A stretch of 64,000 nucleotides of DNA, taken from Xestospongia muta (Eukaryota > Porifera > Demospongiae > Haplosclerida > Petrosiidae). Location: assembly GCA_963693285.1 (NCBI GenBank), contig OY848929.1:3102501-3166500 (forward strand). The letters are read 5' to 3'. The position numbers and the translations under genes are program-made. The notes beneath the pieces are model-generated. The model saw only the letters and a list, made by a program, of their open reading frames with translations, was not told the origin of the DNA and made no database searches. Positions 13,901 to 28,500 of the stretch are shown piece after piece; position 1 is the stretch's first letter, and every line of letters starts with the position of its first letter.

Positions 13901-15959
13901 TTTGAAAGTTAAGAAAGTTTAGAAATTAAATGTCAAAACTGCTTTATTTAGCTGATCTAAAGAGTTTAGCAACTTTATCAGTCTTAAATCTTTGGATAAA
14001 GTAGTTTAAATAGGTTAAAACTCTAAAATAAACTGTTTAGACCTTTTTGAAAGTTAAGAAAGTTTGGAAATTAACTGTCAAAACTGCTTTATTTAGCTGA
14101 TCTAAAGAGTTTAGCAACTTTATCAGTCTTAAATCTTTGGATAAAGTAGTTTAAATAGGTTAAAACTCTAAAATAAACTGTTTAGACCTTTTTGAAAGTT
14201 AAGAAAGTTTAGAAATTAAGTGTCAAAATTCCTTTATTTAACTGATCTAAAGAGTTTAAAACTTTATCAGTCTTAAATCTTTGGATAAAGTAGTTTAAAT
14301 AGGTTAAAACTCTAAAATAAACTGTTTAGACCTTTTTGAAAGTTAAGAAAGTTTAGAAATTAAGTGTCAAAACTGCTTTATTTAGCTGATCTAAAGAGTT
14401 TAGCAACTTTATCAGTCTTAAATCTTTGGATAAAGTAGTTTAAATAGGTTAAAACTCTAAAATAAACTGTTTAGACCTTTTTGAAAGTTAAGAAAGTTTA
14501 GAAATTAACTGTCAAAACTGCTTTATTAAGCTGATCTAAAGAGTTTAGCAAATTTTTCAGTCTTAAATCTTTGGATAAAGTAGTTTAAATAGGTTAAAAC
14601 TCTGAAATAAACTGTTTAGACCTTTTTGAAAGTTAAGAAAGTTTAGAAAGTTTAGAAATTAAGTGTCAAAACTGCTTTATTAAGCTGATCTAAAGAGTTT
14701 AGCAACTTTATCAGTCTTAAATCTTCGGATAAAGTAGTTTAAATAGGTTAAAACTCTAAAATAAACTGTTTAGACCTTTTTGAAAGTTAAGAAAGTTTAG
14801 AAATTAAGTGTCAAAATTGCTTTATTTAGCTGATCTAAAGAGTTTAGCAACTTTATCAGTCTTAAATCTTTGGATAAAGTAGTTTAAATAGGTTAAAACT
14901 CTAAAATAAACTGTTGAGACCTTTTTGAAAGTTAAGAAAGTTTAGAAATTAAGTGTCAAAACTGCTTTATTAAGCTGATCTAAAGAGTTTAGCAACTTTA
15001 TCAGTCTTAAATCTTTGGATAAAGTAGTTTAAATAGGTTAAAACTCTAAAATAAACTGTTGAGACCTTTTTCAAAGTTAAGAAAGTTTTGAAATTAACTG
15101 TCAAAACTGCTTTATTAAGCTGATCTAAAGAGTTTAGCAACTTTATCAGTCTTAAATCTTTGGATAAAGTAGTTTAAATAGGTTAAAACTCTAAAATAAA
15201 CTGTTGAGACCTTTTTGAAAGTTAAGAAAGTTTAGAAATTAACTGTCAAAACTGCTTTATTTATTAGCTGATCTAAAGAGTTTAGCAACTTTATCAGTCT
15301 TAAATCTTTGGATAAAGTAGTTTAAATAGGTTAAAACTCTAAAATAAACTGTTTAGACCTTTTTGAAAGTTAAGAAAGTTTAGAAATTAAGTGTCAAAAC
15401 TGCTTTATTAAGCTGATCTAAAGAGTTTAGCAACTTTATCAGTCTTAAATCTTTGGATAAAGTAGTTTAAATAGGTTAAAACTCTAAAATAAACTGTTTA
15501 GACCTTTTTGAAAGTTAAGAAAGTTTGGAAATTAACTGTCAAAACTGCTTTATTTAGCTGATCTAAAGAGTTTAGCAACTTTATCAGTCTTAAATCTTTG
15601 GATAAAGTAGTTTAAATAGGTTAAAACTCTAAAATAAACTGTTTAGACCTTTTTGAAAGTTAAGAAAGTTTAGAAATTAAGTGTCAAAATTCCTTTATTT
15701 AACTGATCTAAAGAGTTTAAAACTTTATCAGTCTTAAATCTTTGGATAAAGTAGTTTAAATAGGTTAAAACTCTAAAATAAACTGTTTAAACCTTTTTGA
15801 AAGTTAAGAAAGTTTAGAAATTAAGTGTCAAAACTGCTTTATTTAGCTGATCTAAAGAGTTTAGCAACTTTATCAGTCTTAAATCTTTGGATAAAGTAGT
15901 TTAAATAGGTTAAAACTCTAAAATAAACTGTTTCGACCTTTTTGAAAGTTAAGAAAGTT

Positions 15960-18590
15960 TAGAAATTAAGTGTCAAAACTGCTTTATTAAGCTGATCTAA
16001 AGAGTTTAGCAACTTTATCAGTCTTAAATCTTTGGATAAAGTAGTTTAAATAGGTTAAAACTCTGAAATAAACTGTTTAGACCTTTTTGAAAGTTAAGAA
16101 AGTTTAGAAAGTTTAGAAATTAAGTGTCAAAACTGCTTTATTAAGCTGATCTAAAGAGTTTAGCGACTTTATCAGTCTTAAATCTTTGGATAAAGTAGTT
16201 TAAATAGGTTAAAACTCTAAAATAAACTGTTTAGACCTTTTTGAAAGCTAAGAAAGTTTAGAAATTAACTGTCAAAACTGCTTTATTAAGCTGATCTAAA
16301 GAGTTTAGCAACTTTATCAGTCTTAAATCTTTGGATAAAATAGTTTAAATAGGTTAAAACTCTAAAATAAACTGTTTAGACCTTTTTGAAAGTTAAGAAA
16401 GTTTAGACATTAAGTGTCAAAACTGCTTTATTTAGCTGATCTAAAGAGTTTAGCAACTTTATCAGTCTTAAATCTTTGGATAAAGTAGTTTAAATAGGTT
16501 AAAACTCTAAAATAAACTGTTTAGACCTTTTTGAAAGTTAAGAAAGTTTAGAAATTAAGTGTCAAAACTGCTTTATTTAGCTGATCTAAAGAGTTTAGCA
16601 ACTTTATCAGTCTTAAATCTTTGGATAAAGTAGTTTAAATAGGTTAAAACTCTAAAATAAACTGTTTAGACCTTTTTGAAAGTTAAGAAAGTTTAGAAAT
16701 TAACTGTCAAAACTGCTTTATTAAGCTGATCTAAAGAGTTTAGCAACTTTATCAGTCTTAAATCTTTGGATAAAATAGTTTAAATAGGTTAAAACTCTAA
16801 AATAAACTGTTTAGACCTTTTTGAAAGTTAAGAAAGTTTAGACATTAAATGTCAAAACTGCTTTATTTAGCTGATCTAAAGAGTTTAGCAACTTTATCAG
16901 TCTTAAATCTTCGGATAAAGTAGTTTAAATAGGTTAAAACTCTAAAATAAACTGTTTAGACCTTTTTGAAAGTTAAGAAAGTTTAGAAATTAACTGTCAA
17001 AACTGCTTTATTTAGCTGATCTAAAGAGTTTAGCAACTTTATCAGTCTTAAATCTTTGGATAAAGTAGTTTAAATAGGTTAAAACTCTAAAATAAACTGT
17101 TTAGACCTTTTTGAAAGTTAAGAAAGTTTAGAAATTAAGTGTCAAAACTGCTTTATTTAGCTGATCTAAAGAGTTTAGCAACTTTATCAGTCTTAAATCT
17201 TTGGATAAAGTAGTTTAAATAGGTTAAAACTCTAAAATAAACTGTTTAGACCTTTTTGAAAGTTAAGAAAGTTTAGAAATTAAGTGTCAAAACTGCTTTA
17301 TTAAGCTGATCTAAAGAGTTTAGCAACTTTATCAGTCTTAAATCTTTGGATAAAGTAGTTTAAATAGGTTAAAACTCTGAAATAAACTGTTTAGACCTTT
17401 TTGAAAGTTAAGAAAGTTTAGAAAGTTTAGAAATTAAGTGTCAAAACTGCTTTATTAAGCTGATCTAAAGAGTTTAGCGACTTTATCAGTCTTAAATCTT
17501 TGGATAAAGTAGTTTAAATAGGTTAAAACTCTAAAATAAACTGTTTAGACCTTTTTGAAAGCTAAGAAAGTTTAGAAATTAACTGTCAAAACTGCTTTAT
17601 TAAGCTGATCTAAAGAGTTTAGCAACTTTATCAGTCTTAAATCTTTGGATAAAATAGTTTAAATAGGTTAAAACTCTAAAATAAACTGTTTAGACCTTTT
17701 TGAAAGTTAAGAAAGTTTAGACATTAAGTGTCAAAACTGCTTTATTTAGCTGATCTAAAGAGTTTAGCAACTTTATCAGTCTTAAATCTTTGGATAAAGT
17801 AGTTTAAATAGGTTAAAACTCTAAAATAAACTGTTTAGACCTTTTTGAAAGTTAAGAAAGTTTAGAAATTAAGTGTCAAAACTGCTTTATTTAGCTGATC
17901 TAAAGAGTTTAGCAACTTTATCAGTCTTAAATCTTTGGATAAAGTAGTTTAAATAGGTTAAAACTCTAAAATAAACTGTTTAGACCTTTTTGAAAGTTAA
18001 GAAAGTTTAGAAATTAACTGTCAAAACTGCTTTATTAAGCTGATCTAAAGAGTTTAGCAACTTTATCAGTCTTAAATCTTTGGATAAAATAGTTTAAATA
18101 GGTTAAAACTCTAAAATAAACTGTTTAGACCTTTTTGAAAGTTAAGAAAGTTTAGACATTAAATGTCAAAACTGCTTTATTTAGCTGATCTAAAGAGTTT
18201 AGCAACTTTATCAGTCTTAAATCTTCGGATAAAGTAGTTTAAATAGGTTAAAACTCTAAAATAAACTGTTTAGACCTTTTTGAAAGTTAAGAAAGTTTAG
18301 AAATTAACTGTCAAAACTGCTTTATTTAGCTGATCTAAAGAGTTTAGCAACTTTATCAGTCTTAAATCTTTGGATAAAGTAGTTTAAATAGGTTAAAACT
18401 CTAAAATAAACTGTTTAGACCTTTTTGAAAGTTAAGAAAGTTTAGAAATTAAGTGTCAAAACTGCTTTATTTAGCTGATCTAAAGAGTTTAGCAACTTTA
18501 TCAGTCTTAAATCTTTGGATAAAGTAGTTTAAATAGGTTAAAACTCTAAAATAAACTGTTTAGACCTTTTTGAAAGTTAAGAAAGTTTAG
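15960..18590 (+). repeat. 9-unit tandem duplication (period 1,314 bp)
   Basis: Markers repeat at an offset of 1,314 bp: gaaagctaag (16244 and 17558), gacattaaatgtc (16841 and 18155), the 9-bp internal duplication in one unit, and tagcgactttatc. The period is nine 145-bp units plus the 9-bp insertion. Confidence 0.85.
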
Positions 18591-21500
18591 AAATTAAGTG
18601 TCAAAACTGCTTTATTAAGCTGATCTAAAGAGTTTAGCAACTTTATCAGTCTTAAATCTTTGGATAAAGTAGTTTAAATAGGTTAAAACTCTGAAATAAA
18701 CTGTTTAGACCTTTTTGAAAGTTAAGAAAGTTTAGAAATTAACTGTCAAAACTGCTTTATTTAGCTGATCTAAAGAGTTTAGCAACTTTATCAGTCTTAA
18801 ATCTTTGGATAAAGTAGTTTAAATAGGTTAAAACTCTGAAATAAACTGTTTAGACCTTTTTGAAAGTTAAGAAAGTTTAGAAATTAACTGTCAAAACTGC
18901 TTTATTAAGCTGATCTAAAGAGTTTAGTAACTTTATCAGTTTTAACTCTTTGGATAAAGTAGTTTAAATAGGTTAAAACTCTAAAATAAACTGTTTAGAC
19001 CTTTTTGAAAGTTAAGAAAGTTTAGAAATTAACTGTCAAAACTGCTTTATTAAGCTGATCTAAAGAGTTTAGCAACTTTATCAGTCTTAAAACTTTGGAT
19101 AAAGTAGTTTAAATAGGATAAAACTCTAAAATAAACTGTTTAGACCTTTTTGAAAGTTAAGAAAGTTTAGAAATTAACTGTCAAAACTGCTTTATTTGGC
19201 TGATCTAAAGAGTTTAGCAACTTTATCAGTCTTAAATCTTTGGATAAAGTAGTTTAAATAGATTAAAACTCTAAAATAAACTGTTTAGACCTTTTTGAAA
19301 GTTAAGAAAGTTTAGAAATTAACTGTCAAAACTGCTTTATTTGGCTGATCTAAAGAGTTTAGCAACTTTATCAGTTTTAAATCTTTGGATAAAGTAGTTT
19401 AAATAGGTTAAAACTCTAAAATAAACTGTTTAGACTTTTTTGAAAGTTAAGAAAGTTTAGAAATTAAGTGTCAAAACTGCTTTATTTAGCTGATCTAAAG
19501 AGTTTAGCAACTTTATCAGTCTTAAATCTTTGGATAAAGTAGTTTAAATAGGTTAAAACTCTAAAATAAACTGTTTAGGCCTTTTTGAAAGTTAAGAAAG
19601 TTTAGAAATTAACTGTCAAAACTGCTTTATTTGGCTGATCTAAAGAGTTTAGCAACTTTATCAGTCTTAAATCTTTTGATAATGTGGTTTTTTGAAAGTT
19701 AAGAAAGTTGTCAAAACTGCTTTATTTTGCTGATCTAAAGAGTTTAGCAACTTTATCAGTCTTAAATCTTTGGATAAAGTAGTTTAAAATAAACTGTTTA
19801 GACCTTTTTGAAAGTTAAGAAAGTTTAGAAATTAAGTGTCAAAACTGCTTTATTTAGCTGATCTAAAGAGTTTAGCAACTTTATCAGTCTTAAATCTTTG
19901 GATAAAGTAGTTTAAATAGGTTAAATCTCTAAAATAAACTGTTTAGACTGTTTTGAAAGTTAAGAAAGTTTAGAAATTAACTCTCAAAACTGCTTTATTT
20001 AGCTGATCTAAAGAGTTTAGCAACTTTATCAGTCTTAAATCTTTGGATAAAGTAGTTTAAAAAAAACTGTTTAGACCTTTTTGAAAGTTAAGAAAGTTTA
20101 GAAATTAAGTGTCAAAACTGCTTTATTTAGCTGATCTAAAGAGTTTAGCAACTTTATCAGTCTTAAATCTTTGGATAAAGTAGTTTAAATAGGTTAAAAC
20201 TCTAAAATATACTGTTTAGACTGTTTTGAAAGTTAAGAAAGTTTAAAAATTAAACGTCAAAACTGCTATATTAAGCTGATCTAAAGAGTTTAGCAACTTT
20301 ATCAGTCTTAAATCTTTGGATAAAGTACTTTAAATAGGTTAAAACTCTAAAATAAACTATTTAGGCCTTTTTTAAAGTTAAGCAACTTTAGAAATTAACT
20401 GTCAAAAATGCTTTATTTGGCTGATCTAAAGAGTTTAGCAACTTTATTAGTCTTAAATCTTTGGATAAAGTAGTTTAAATAGGTTAAAACTCTAAAATAA
20501 ACTGTTTAGACCTTTTTGAAAGTTAAGAAAGTTTAGAAATTAACTGTCAAAACTGCTTTATTAAGCTGATCTAAAGAGTTTAGCAACTTTATCAGTCTTA
20601 AATCTTTGGATAAAGTAGTTTAAATAGGTTAAAACTCTAAAATAAACTGTTTAAACCTTTTTGAAAGTTAAGAAAGTTTAGAAATTAAGTGTCAAAACTG
20701 CTTTATTTAGCTGATCTAAAGACTTTAGCAAGTTTATCAGTCTTAAATCTTTGGATAAAGAGGTTTAAATAGGTTAAAACTCTGAAATAAACTGTTTAGA
20801 CCTTTTTGAAAGTTAAGAAAGTTTAGAAATTAACTGTCAAAACTGCTTTATTTAGCTGATCTAAAGAGTTTAGCAAGTTTATCAGTCTTAAATCTTTGGA
20901 TAAAGTAGTTTAAATAGGTTAAAACTCTGAAATAAACTGTTTAGACCTTTTTGAAAGTTAAGAAAGTTTAGAAATTAACTGTCAAAACTGCTTTATTAAA
21001 CCGATCTAAAGAGTTTAGCAACTTTATCAGTCTTAAATCTTTGGATATAGTAGTTTAAATAGGTTAAAACTCTAAAATAAACTGTTTAGACCTTTTCGAA
21101 AGTTAAGAAAGTTTAGAAATTAAGTGTCAAAACTGCTTTATTAAGCTGATCTAAAGAGTTTAGCAACTTTATCAGTCTTAAATCTTTGGATAAAGTAGTT
21201 TAAATAGGTTAAAACTCTAAAATAAACTGTTTAGACCTTTTTGAAAGTTAAGAAAGTTTAGAAATTAACTGTCAAAACTGATTTATTTGGCTGATCTAAA
21301 GAGTTTAGCAACTTTATCAGTCTTAAATCTTTGGATAAAGTAGTTTAAATAGGTTAAAACTCTAAAATAAACTGTTTAGGCCTTTTTTAAAGTTAAGAAA
21401 GTTTAGAAATTAACTGTCAAAACTGCTTTATTTAGCTGATCTAAAGAGTTTAGCAACTTTATCAGTCTTAAATCTTTGGATAAAGTAGTTTAAATAGGTT

Positions 21501-24500
21501 AAAACTCTAAAATAAACTATTTAGGCCTTTTTGAAAGTTAAGAAAGTTTAGAAATTAACTGTCAAAAATGCTTTATTGGCTGATCTAAAGAGTTTAGCAA
21601 CTTTATCAGTCTTAAATCTTTGGATAAAGTAGTTTAAATAGGTTAAAACTCTAAAATAAACTGTTTAGACCTTTTTGAAAGTTAAGAAAGTTTAGAAATT
21701 AACTGTCAAAACTGCTTTATTTGGCTGATCTAAAGAGTTTAGCAACTTTATCAGTCTTAAATCTTTGGATAAAGTAGTTTAAATAGGTTAAAACTCTAAA
21801 ATAAACTGTTTAGACCTTTTTGAAAGTTAAGAAAGTTTAGAAATTAACTGTCAAAACTGCTTTATTTGGCTGATCTAAAGAGTTTAGAACTTTATCCGTT
21901 TTAAATCTTTGGATAAAGTAGTTTAAATAGGTTAAAACTCTAAAATAAACTGTTTAGACTTTTTTGAAAGTTAAGAAAGTTTAGAAATAAAGTGTCAAAA
22001 CTGCTTTATTTAGCTGATCTAAAGAGTTTAGCAACTTTATCAGTCTTAAATCTTTGGATAAAGTAGTTTAAATAGGTTAAAACTCTAAAATAAACTGTTT
22101 AGGCCTTTTTGAAAGTTAAGAAAGTTTAGAAATTAACTGTAAAAAATGCTTTATTGGCTGATCTAAAGAGTTTAGCAACTTTATCAGTCTTAAATCTTTG
22201 GATAAAGTAGTTTAAATAGGTTAAAACTAAAACAAACTGTTTAGACTTTTTTGAAAGTTAAGAAAGTTTAGAAATTAACTGTCAAAACTGCTTTATTAAG
22301 CTGATCTAAAGAGTTTAGCAACTTTATCAGTCTTAAATCTTTGGATAAAGTAGTTTAAATAGGTTAAAACTCTAAAATAAACTGTTTAGACCTTTTTGAA
22401 AGTTAAGAAAGTTTAGAAATTAACTGTCAAAACTGCTTTATTTAGCTGATCCAAAGTGTTTAGCAACTTTATCAGTCTTAAATCTTTGGATAAAGTAGTT
22501 TAAATAGGTTAAAACTCTGAAATAAACTGTTTAGACCTTTTTGAAAGTTAAGAAAGTTTAGAAATTAACTGTCAAAAATGCTTTATTTGGCTGATCTAAA
22601 GAGTTTAGCAACTTTATCAGTCTTAAATCTTTGGATAAAGTAGTTTAAATAGGTTAAAACTCTGAAATAAACTTTTTAGGCCTTTTTGAAAGTTAAGAAA
22701 ATTTAGAAATTAACTGTCAAAACTGCTTTCTTTAGCTGATCTAAAGAGTTTAGCAACTTTATCAGTCTTAAATCTTTGGATAAAGTAGTTTAAATAAGTT
22801 AAAACTCTAAAATAAACTGTTTAGACCTTTTTGAAAGTTAAGAAAGTTTAGAAATTAACTGTCAAAACTGCTTTATTAAACTTTTTTAAAGATTTTAGCA
22901 ATTTTATCAGTCTTAAATCTTTGGATAAAGTAGTTTTAATAGGTTAAAAGTCTAAAATAAACTGTTTAGACCATTTTCAAAGTTAAGAAAGTTTAGAAAT
23001 GAACTGTCAAAACTGCTTTATTTAGCTGATCTAATGAGTTTAGACAATTTATCATTCTTAAATCTATGGATAAAGTAGTTTAAATTGGTTAAAACTCTGA
23101 AATAAACTGTTTAGACGATTTTCAAAGTTAAGAAAGTTTAGAAATTAACTGTCAGAACTGCTTTTTAAGCTGATCTAAAGAGTTTAGCAACTTTATCAGT
23201 CTTAAATCTTTGGATAAAGTAGTTTAAATAGGTTAAAACTCTAAAATAAACTGTTTAGACCTTTTTGAAAGTTAAGAAAGTTTAGAAATTAACTGTCAAA
23301 ACTGCTTTATTAAGCTGATCTAAAGAGTTTAGCAACTTTATCAGTCTTAAATCTTTGGATAAAGTAGTTTAAATAGGTTAAAACTCTAAAATAAACTGTT
23401 TAGACCTTTTTGAAATTTAAGAAAGTTTAGAAATTAAGTGTCAAAACTGCTTTATTTAGCTGATCTAAAGAGTTTATCAACATTATCAGTCTTAATACTT
23501 TGGATAAAGTAGTTTAAATAGGTTAAAACTCTAAAATAAACTGTTTAGACCTTTTTGAAAGTTAAGAAAGTTTAGAAATTAACTGTCAAAACTGCTTTAT
23601 TAAACTGTTTTAATGATTTTAGCAATTTTATTAGTCTTAAATCTTTGGATAAAGTAGTTTAAATAGGTTAAAACTATAAAATAAACTGTTTAGACCATTT
23701 TCTAAGTTAAGAAATTGTAAAAATTAACTGTCAAACCTGCTTTATTTAGCTGATCTAAAGAGTTTAGCCAATTTATCAGTCTTAAATCTATGGATAAAGT
23801 AGTTTAAATAGGTTAAAACTCTGAAATAAACTGCTTAGACCATTTTCAAAGTTAAGAAAGTTTAGAAATTAAATGTCAAAACTGCTTTATTAAGCTGATC
23901 TAAAGAGTTCATCAACTTTATCTGACTTAAATCTTTGGATAAAGTAGTTTAAATAGGTTAAAACTCTAAAATAAACTGTTTAGACCTTTTTTAAAGTTAA
24001 GAAAGTTTATAAATTAAGTGTCAAAACTGCTTTATTAATCTGATCTCAAGAGTTTAGCAACTTTATCAGTCTTAAATCTTTGGATAAAGTAGTTTAAATA
24101 AGTTAAAACTCTGAAATAAACTGTTTAGACCTTTTTCAAAGTTGAGAAAGTTTAGAAATTAAGTGTCAAAACTGCTTTATTAAGCCGATCTAAAGAGTTT
24201 ATCAACTTTATCTACTTAAATCTTTGGATAAAGTAGTTTAAATAGGTTAAAATTCTAAAATAAACTGTTTAGAACTTTTTGAAAGTTAAGAAAGTTTAGA
24301 AATTAACTGTCAAAACTGCTTTATTAAGCTGATGTAAAGAGTTTAGCAACTTTATCAGTATTAAATCTTTGGATAAAGTAGTTTAAATAGGTTAAAACTC
24401 TAAAATAAACTGTTTAGACCTTTTTGAAAGTTAAGAAAGTTTTGAAATTAAGTGTCAAAACTGCTTTATTTAGCTGATCTAAAGAGTTTAGCAACTTTAT

Positions 24501-24788
24501 CAGTCTTAAATCTTTGGATAAAGTAGTTTAAATAGGTTAAAACTCTAAAATAAACTGTTTAGACCTTTTTCAAAGTTGAGAAACTTTAGAAATTAAGTGT
24601 CAAAACAGCTTTATCAAGCTTATCTAAAGAGTTTATCAACTTTATCAGTCTTAAATCTTTGGATAAAGTAGTTTAAATAGGTTAAAACTCTAAAATAAAC
24701 TGTTTAGAACTTTTTGAAAGTTAAGAAAGTTTAGAAATTAACTGTCAAAACTGCTTTATTAAGCTGATCTAAAGAGTTTAGCAACTTT

Positions 24789-27700
24789 AACCTATTTAAA
24801 CTACTTTATCCAAAGATTCAAGACTGATAATGTTGATAAAATCTTTAGATCAGCTTAATAAGCAGTTTTCTTAAATTTCAAAAAAGGACTAAACAGTTTA
24901 TTTTAGAGTTTTAACCTATTTAAACTATATTATCCAAAGATTTGAGGATGATAAAGTTCCTAAACTCATTAGATCAGCTTAGTATAGCAGTTTTGACACT
25001 TAATTTCTAAACGTTCTTAACTTTCAGAAAGGTCTAAACAGTTTATTTTAGAGTTTTAACCTATTTAAACTACATTATCCAAAGATTTGAGAATGATAAA
25101 GTTCCTAAACTCATTAGATCAGCTTAGTATAGCAGTTGTGACAGTTAATTTCTAAACTTTCTTAACTTTCAAAAAGTTCTAAACAGTTTATTTTAGAGTT
25201 TTAACCTATTTAAACTACTTTATCAAAAATATTAAGACTGATAAAGTTGCTAAACTCTTTAGATCCGCTTTATAACGCAGTTTTGACTGTTAATTTCTAA
25301 ACTTTCTTAACTTTCAATAAGGTCTAAACAGTTAATTTTAGAGTTTTAACCTATTTAAACTACTTTATCCGAAGATTTAATACTGATAAAGTTCCTAAAT
25401 ATTTTAGATCAGCTTAATAAAGCAGTTTTGACACTTAATTTCTAAAGTTTCTTAACTTTAAAAAAGATCTAAACAGTTTATTTTAGAGTATTAATCTATT
25501 TAGACTAGTTTATCCAAAGATTTAAGACACATAAAGTAGCAAAACTCTTTAGATCAGCTTAATAAAACACTTTTAATAGTTAATTTCTAAACTTTCTTAA
25601 CTTTCAAAAAAGTCTAAACAGTTTATTTTAGAGTTTTAACCTATTTAAACTACTTTATCCAAAGATTCAAGAGTGATAATGTTGATAAAATCCTTAGATC
25701 AGCTTAATAAGCAGTTTTCTTAACTTTCAAAAAAGGTCTAAACAGTTTATTTTAGAGTTTTAACGTATTTAAACTACATTATCCAAAGATTTGAGAATGA
25801 TAAAGTTCCTAAACTCATTAGATCAGCTTAGTATAGCAGTTTTGACACTTAATTTCTAAACGTTCTTAACTTTCAAAAAGGTCTAAACAGTTTATTTTAG
25901 AGTTTTAACCTATTTAAACTACTTTATCCAAAGATTTAAGACTGATAAAGTTGCTAAACTCTTTAGATAAGCTTAATAAAGAAGTTTTGATTCTTAATTT
26001 CTAAGCTTTCTTAACTTTCAAAAAGGTCTAAACAGTTTATTTGAGAGTTTTAACCTATTTAAACTACATTATCCAAAGATTTGAGAATGATAAAGTTCCT
26101 AAACTCACTAGATCAGCTTAGTATAGCAGTTTTGACAGTTAATTTCTAAACTTTCTTAACTTTTGAAAAGGTCTAAGCAGTTTATTTTAGAGTTTTAACC
26201 TATTTAAACTATTTTATCAAAAAATTTAAGACTGATAAAGTTGCTAAACTCTTTAGATCCGCTTTATAACGCAGTTTTGACTGTTAATTTCTAAACTTTC
26301 TTAACTTTCAATAAGGTCTAAACAGTTAATTTAGGAGTTTTAACCTATTTAAACTAACTTTTTCTATGATTTAAGACTGATAAATTTGCTAAACTCTTTA
26401 GATCAGCTTAAAAAAGCAGTTTTGACACTTAATTTCTAAAATTTCTTAACTTTCAAAAAGGTCTAAACAGTTTATTTTAGAGTTTTAACCTATTTAAACT
26501 ATTTTATCCAAAGATTTAGTACTGATATAGTTGCTAAACTCTTTAGATCAGCTTAACAAAGCAGTTTTGACAGTTAATTTTTAAACTTTCTTAACTTTGA
26601 AAAAGGTGTAAGCAGTTTATTTTAGAGTTTTAACCTATTTAAACTACTTTATCAAAAAATTTAAGACTGATAAATTTGCTAAACTCTTTAGATCAGCTTT
26701 ATAACACAGTTTTGACAGTTAATTTCTAAACTTTCTTAAGTTTCAAAAAGCTCTCAACAGTTTATTTTAGATTTTTAAGCTATTTAAACTAATTTCTACA
26801 ATGATTTAAGACTGATTAGATCATGTTATTAAAGATGTTTCGACAGTTAATTTCAAAACTTTTTTAACTTAAAAAAGGTCTAAACAGTTTATTTTAGAGT
26901 TCTAACCTATTTAAACTACTTTATCCAAAGATGACTAATAAAAGTGCAAAACATTTTCAATCAGCTTAATAAAGCAGTTTTAACAGTTAATTTTTAAACT
27001 TTCTTAACTTTGAAAAAGGTGTAAGCAGTTTATTTTAGAGTTTTAACCTATTTAAACTACTTTATCAAAAAATTTAAGACTGATAAATTTGCTAAACTCT
27101 TTAGATCAGCTTTATAACACAGTTTTGACAGTTAATTTCTAAACTTTCTTAAGTTTCAAAAAGCTCTCAACAGTTTATTTTAGATTTTTAAGCTATTTAA
27201 ACTAATTTCTACAATGATTTAAGACTGATAAAGTTGCTAAACTCTTTAGATCATGTTATTAAAGATGTTTCGACAGTTAATTTCTAAACTTTTTTAACTT
27301 AAAAAAGGTCTAAACAGTTTATTTTAGAGTTCTAACCTATTTAAACTACTTTATCCAAAGATGACTAATAAAAGTGCAAAACATTTTCAATCAGCTTAAT
27401 AAAGCAGTTTTAACAGTTAATTTTTAAACTTTCTTAACTATAAAAATGGTCGAGATAGTTTATTTTAGAGTTTTAACCTATTTAAACTACTTTATCCAAA
27501 GATTCAATAATTATATATTTGCTAAACTCTTTAGATCAGCTAAATAAAGTAGTTTTTACAGTTAATTTCTAAATTTTCTTAACTTTGAAAAACGTCTAAA
27601 CAGTTTATTTTTGAGAGGTTTCACCTATTTAAACTGCTTAATCCAAAGATTTAAGACTGATAAAGTTGCTAAACTCTTTAGATCAGCTTAATAAAGCAAT

Positions 27701-28500
27701 TTTGACAGTTCATTTCTAAACATTCTTAACTTTCAAAACGCTCTCAACAGTTTATTTTCGAGATTTAACCTATTTTAACTAAATTTTCGCATGATTTACG
27801 TTTGATAAGGTTGATAATCTCTTTAGATCAGCTTATTAAAGTAGATTTGACAGTTAATTTCTAAACTTTCTTAACTTTCAAAAAGGTCTAAACAGTTTAT
27901 TTTAGAGTATTATTATTTATTTAATCTACTTTATCCAAAGATTTAAGTTTGATAAAGTTGGTATACTCTTTAGATCAGCTTAATAAAGCAGTTTTGACAG
28001 TTAATTTCTAAACTTTCTTAACTTTCAAAAAAGGTCTAAACAGTTTATTTTAGAGTTTTAACCTATTTAATTACTTTATCCAAAGATTTAAGACTGACAA
28101 AGTGCTAAACTCATTAGATCAGCTTAATAAAGCAGTTTGACAGTTAATTTCTAAACTTTCTTAACTTTCAAAAAGGTCTAAACAGTTTATTTTAGAGTTT
28201 TAACCTATTTAAACTACTTTATCCAAAGATTTAAGACTGATAAATTTGCTAAACCTTTTATATCAGCTTAATAAAGCAGTTTTGACACTTAATTTCTAAA
28301 CTTTTTTAACTTTCATAGACGTATAAACAGTATATTTTAGACTTTTAACCTTTTTAAAATAGTTTATCTAAAAATCTTAGTCTGATATTTTTACTATACT
28401 GTGTAGGTAGGCTTAATTAAACAGTTTTGACAGTTAATTTCTAAACTTTCAAAAGCTCAGAACAGTTTATTTTAGAGCTTTAAATTTATTTCAATTACTT
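24789..28500 (-). repeat. 145-bp satellite, inverted block
   Basis: At about 24,788 the array switches to the reverse complement of the same unit, seen as ttaacctatttaaactactttatccaaag and ctctttagatcagctt in minus order. The junction falls in a short shared string (acttta / ttttaacc). Units here are visibly more divergent than in the main block, with many indels. A multi-unit duplication of about 412 bp lies at about 26,560-27,420. Confidence 0.95.

Larger units (their letters stand above)
1..24788 (+). repeat. 145-bp satellite array, forward block (~171 units)
   Basis: Head-to-tail copies of a 145-bp unit that starts agctgatctaaagagtttag; the first three starts are at 1, 146 and 291. Most units differ at only a few positions: AGCTG/AGCCG, AAGTG/AACTG before TCAAAAC, CTGAAATA/CTAAAATA, and TTATTA/TTATTT at the boundary. 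Length variants include a 3-bp insertion (ttattag, at 8848, 10301, 11907, 13803, 15264) and a 9-bp internal duplication (for example near 16,100 and 17,410). GTTTA recurs four times per unit. No open frame survives through a unit. From about 22.8 kb units become more divergent, as expected at an array edge. Centromeric or other heterochromatic satellite is possible but is inference. Confidence 0.97.
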
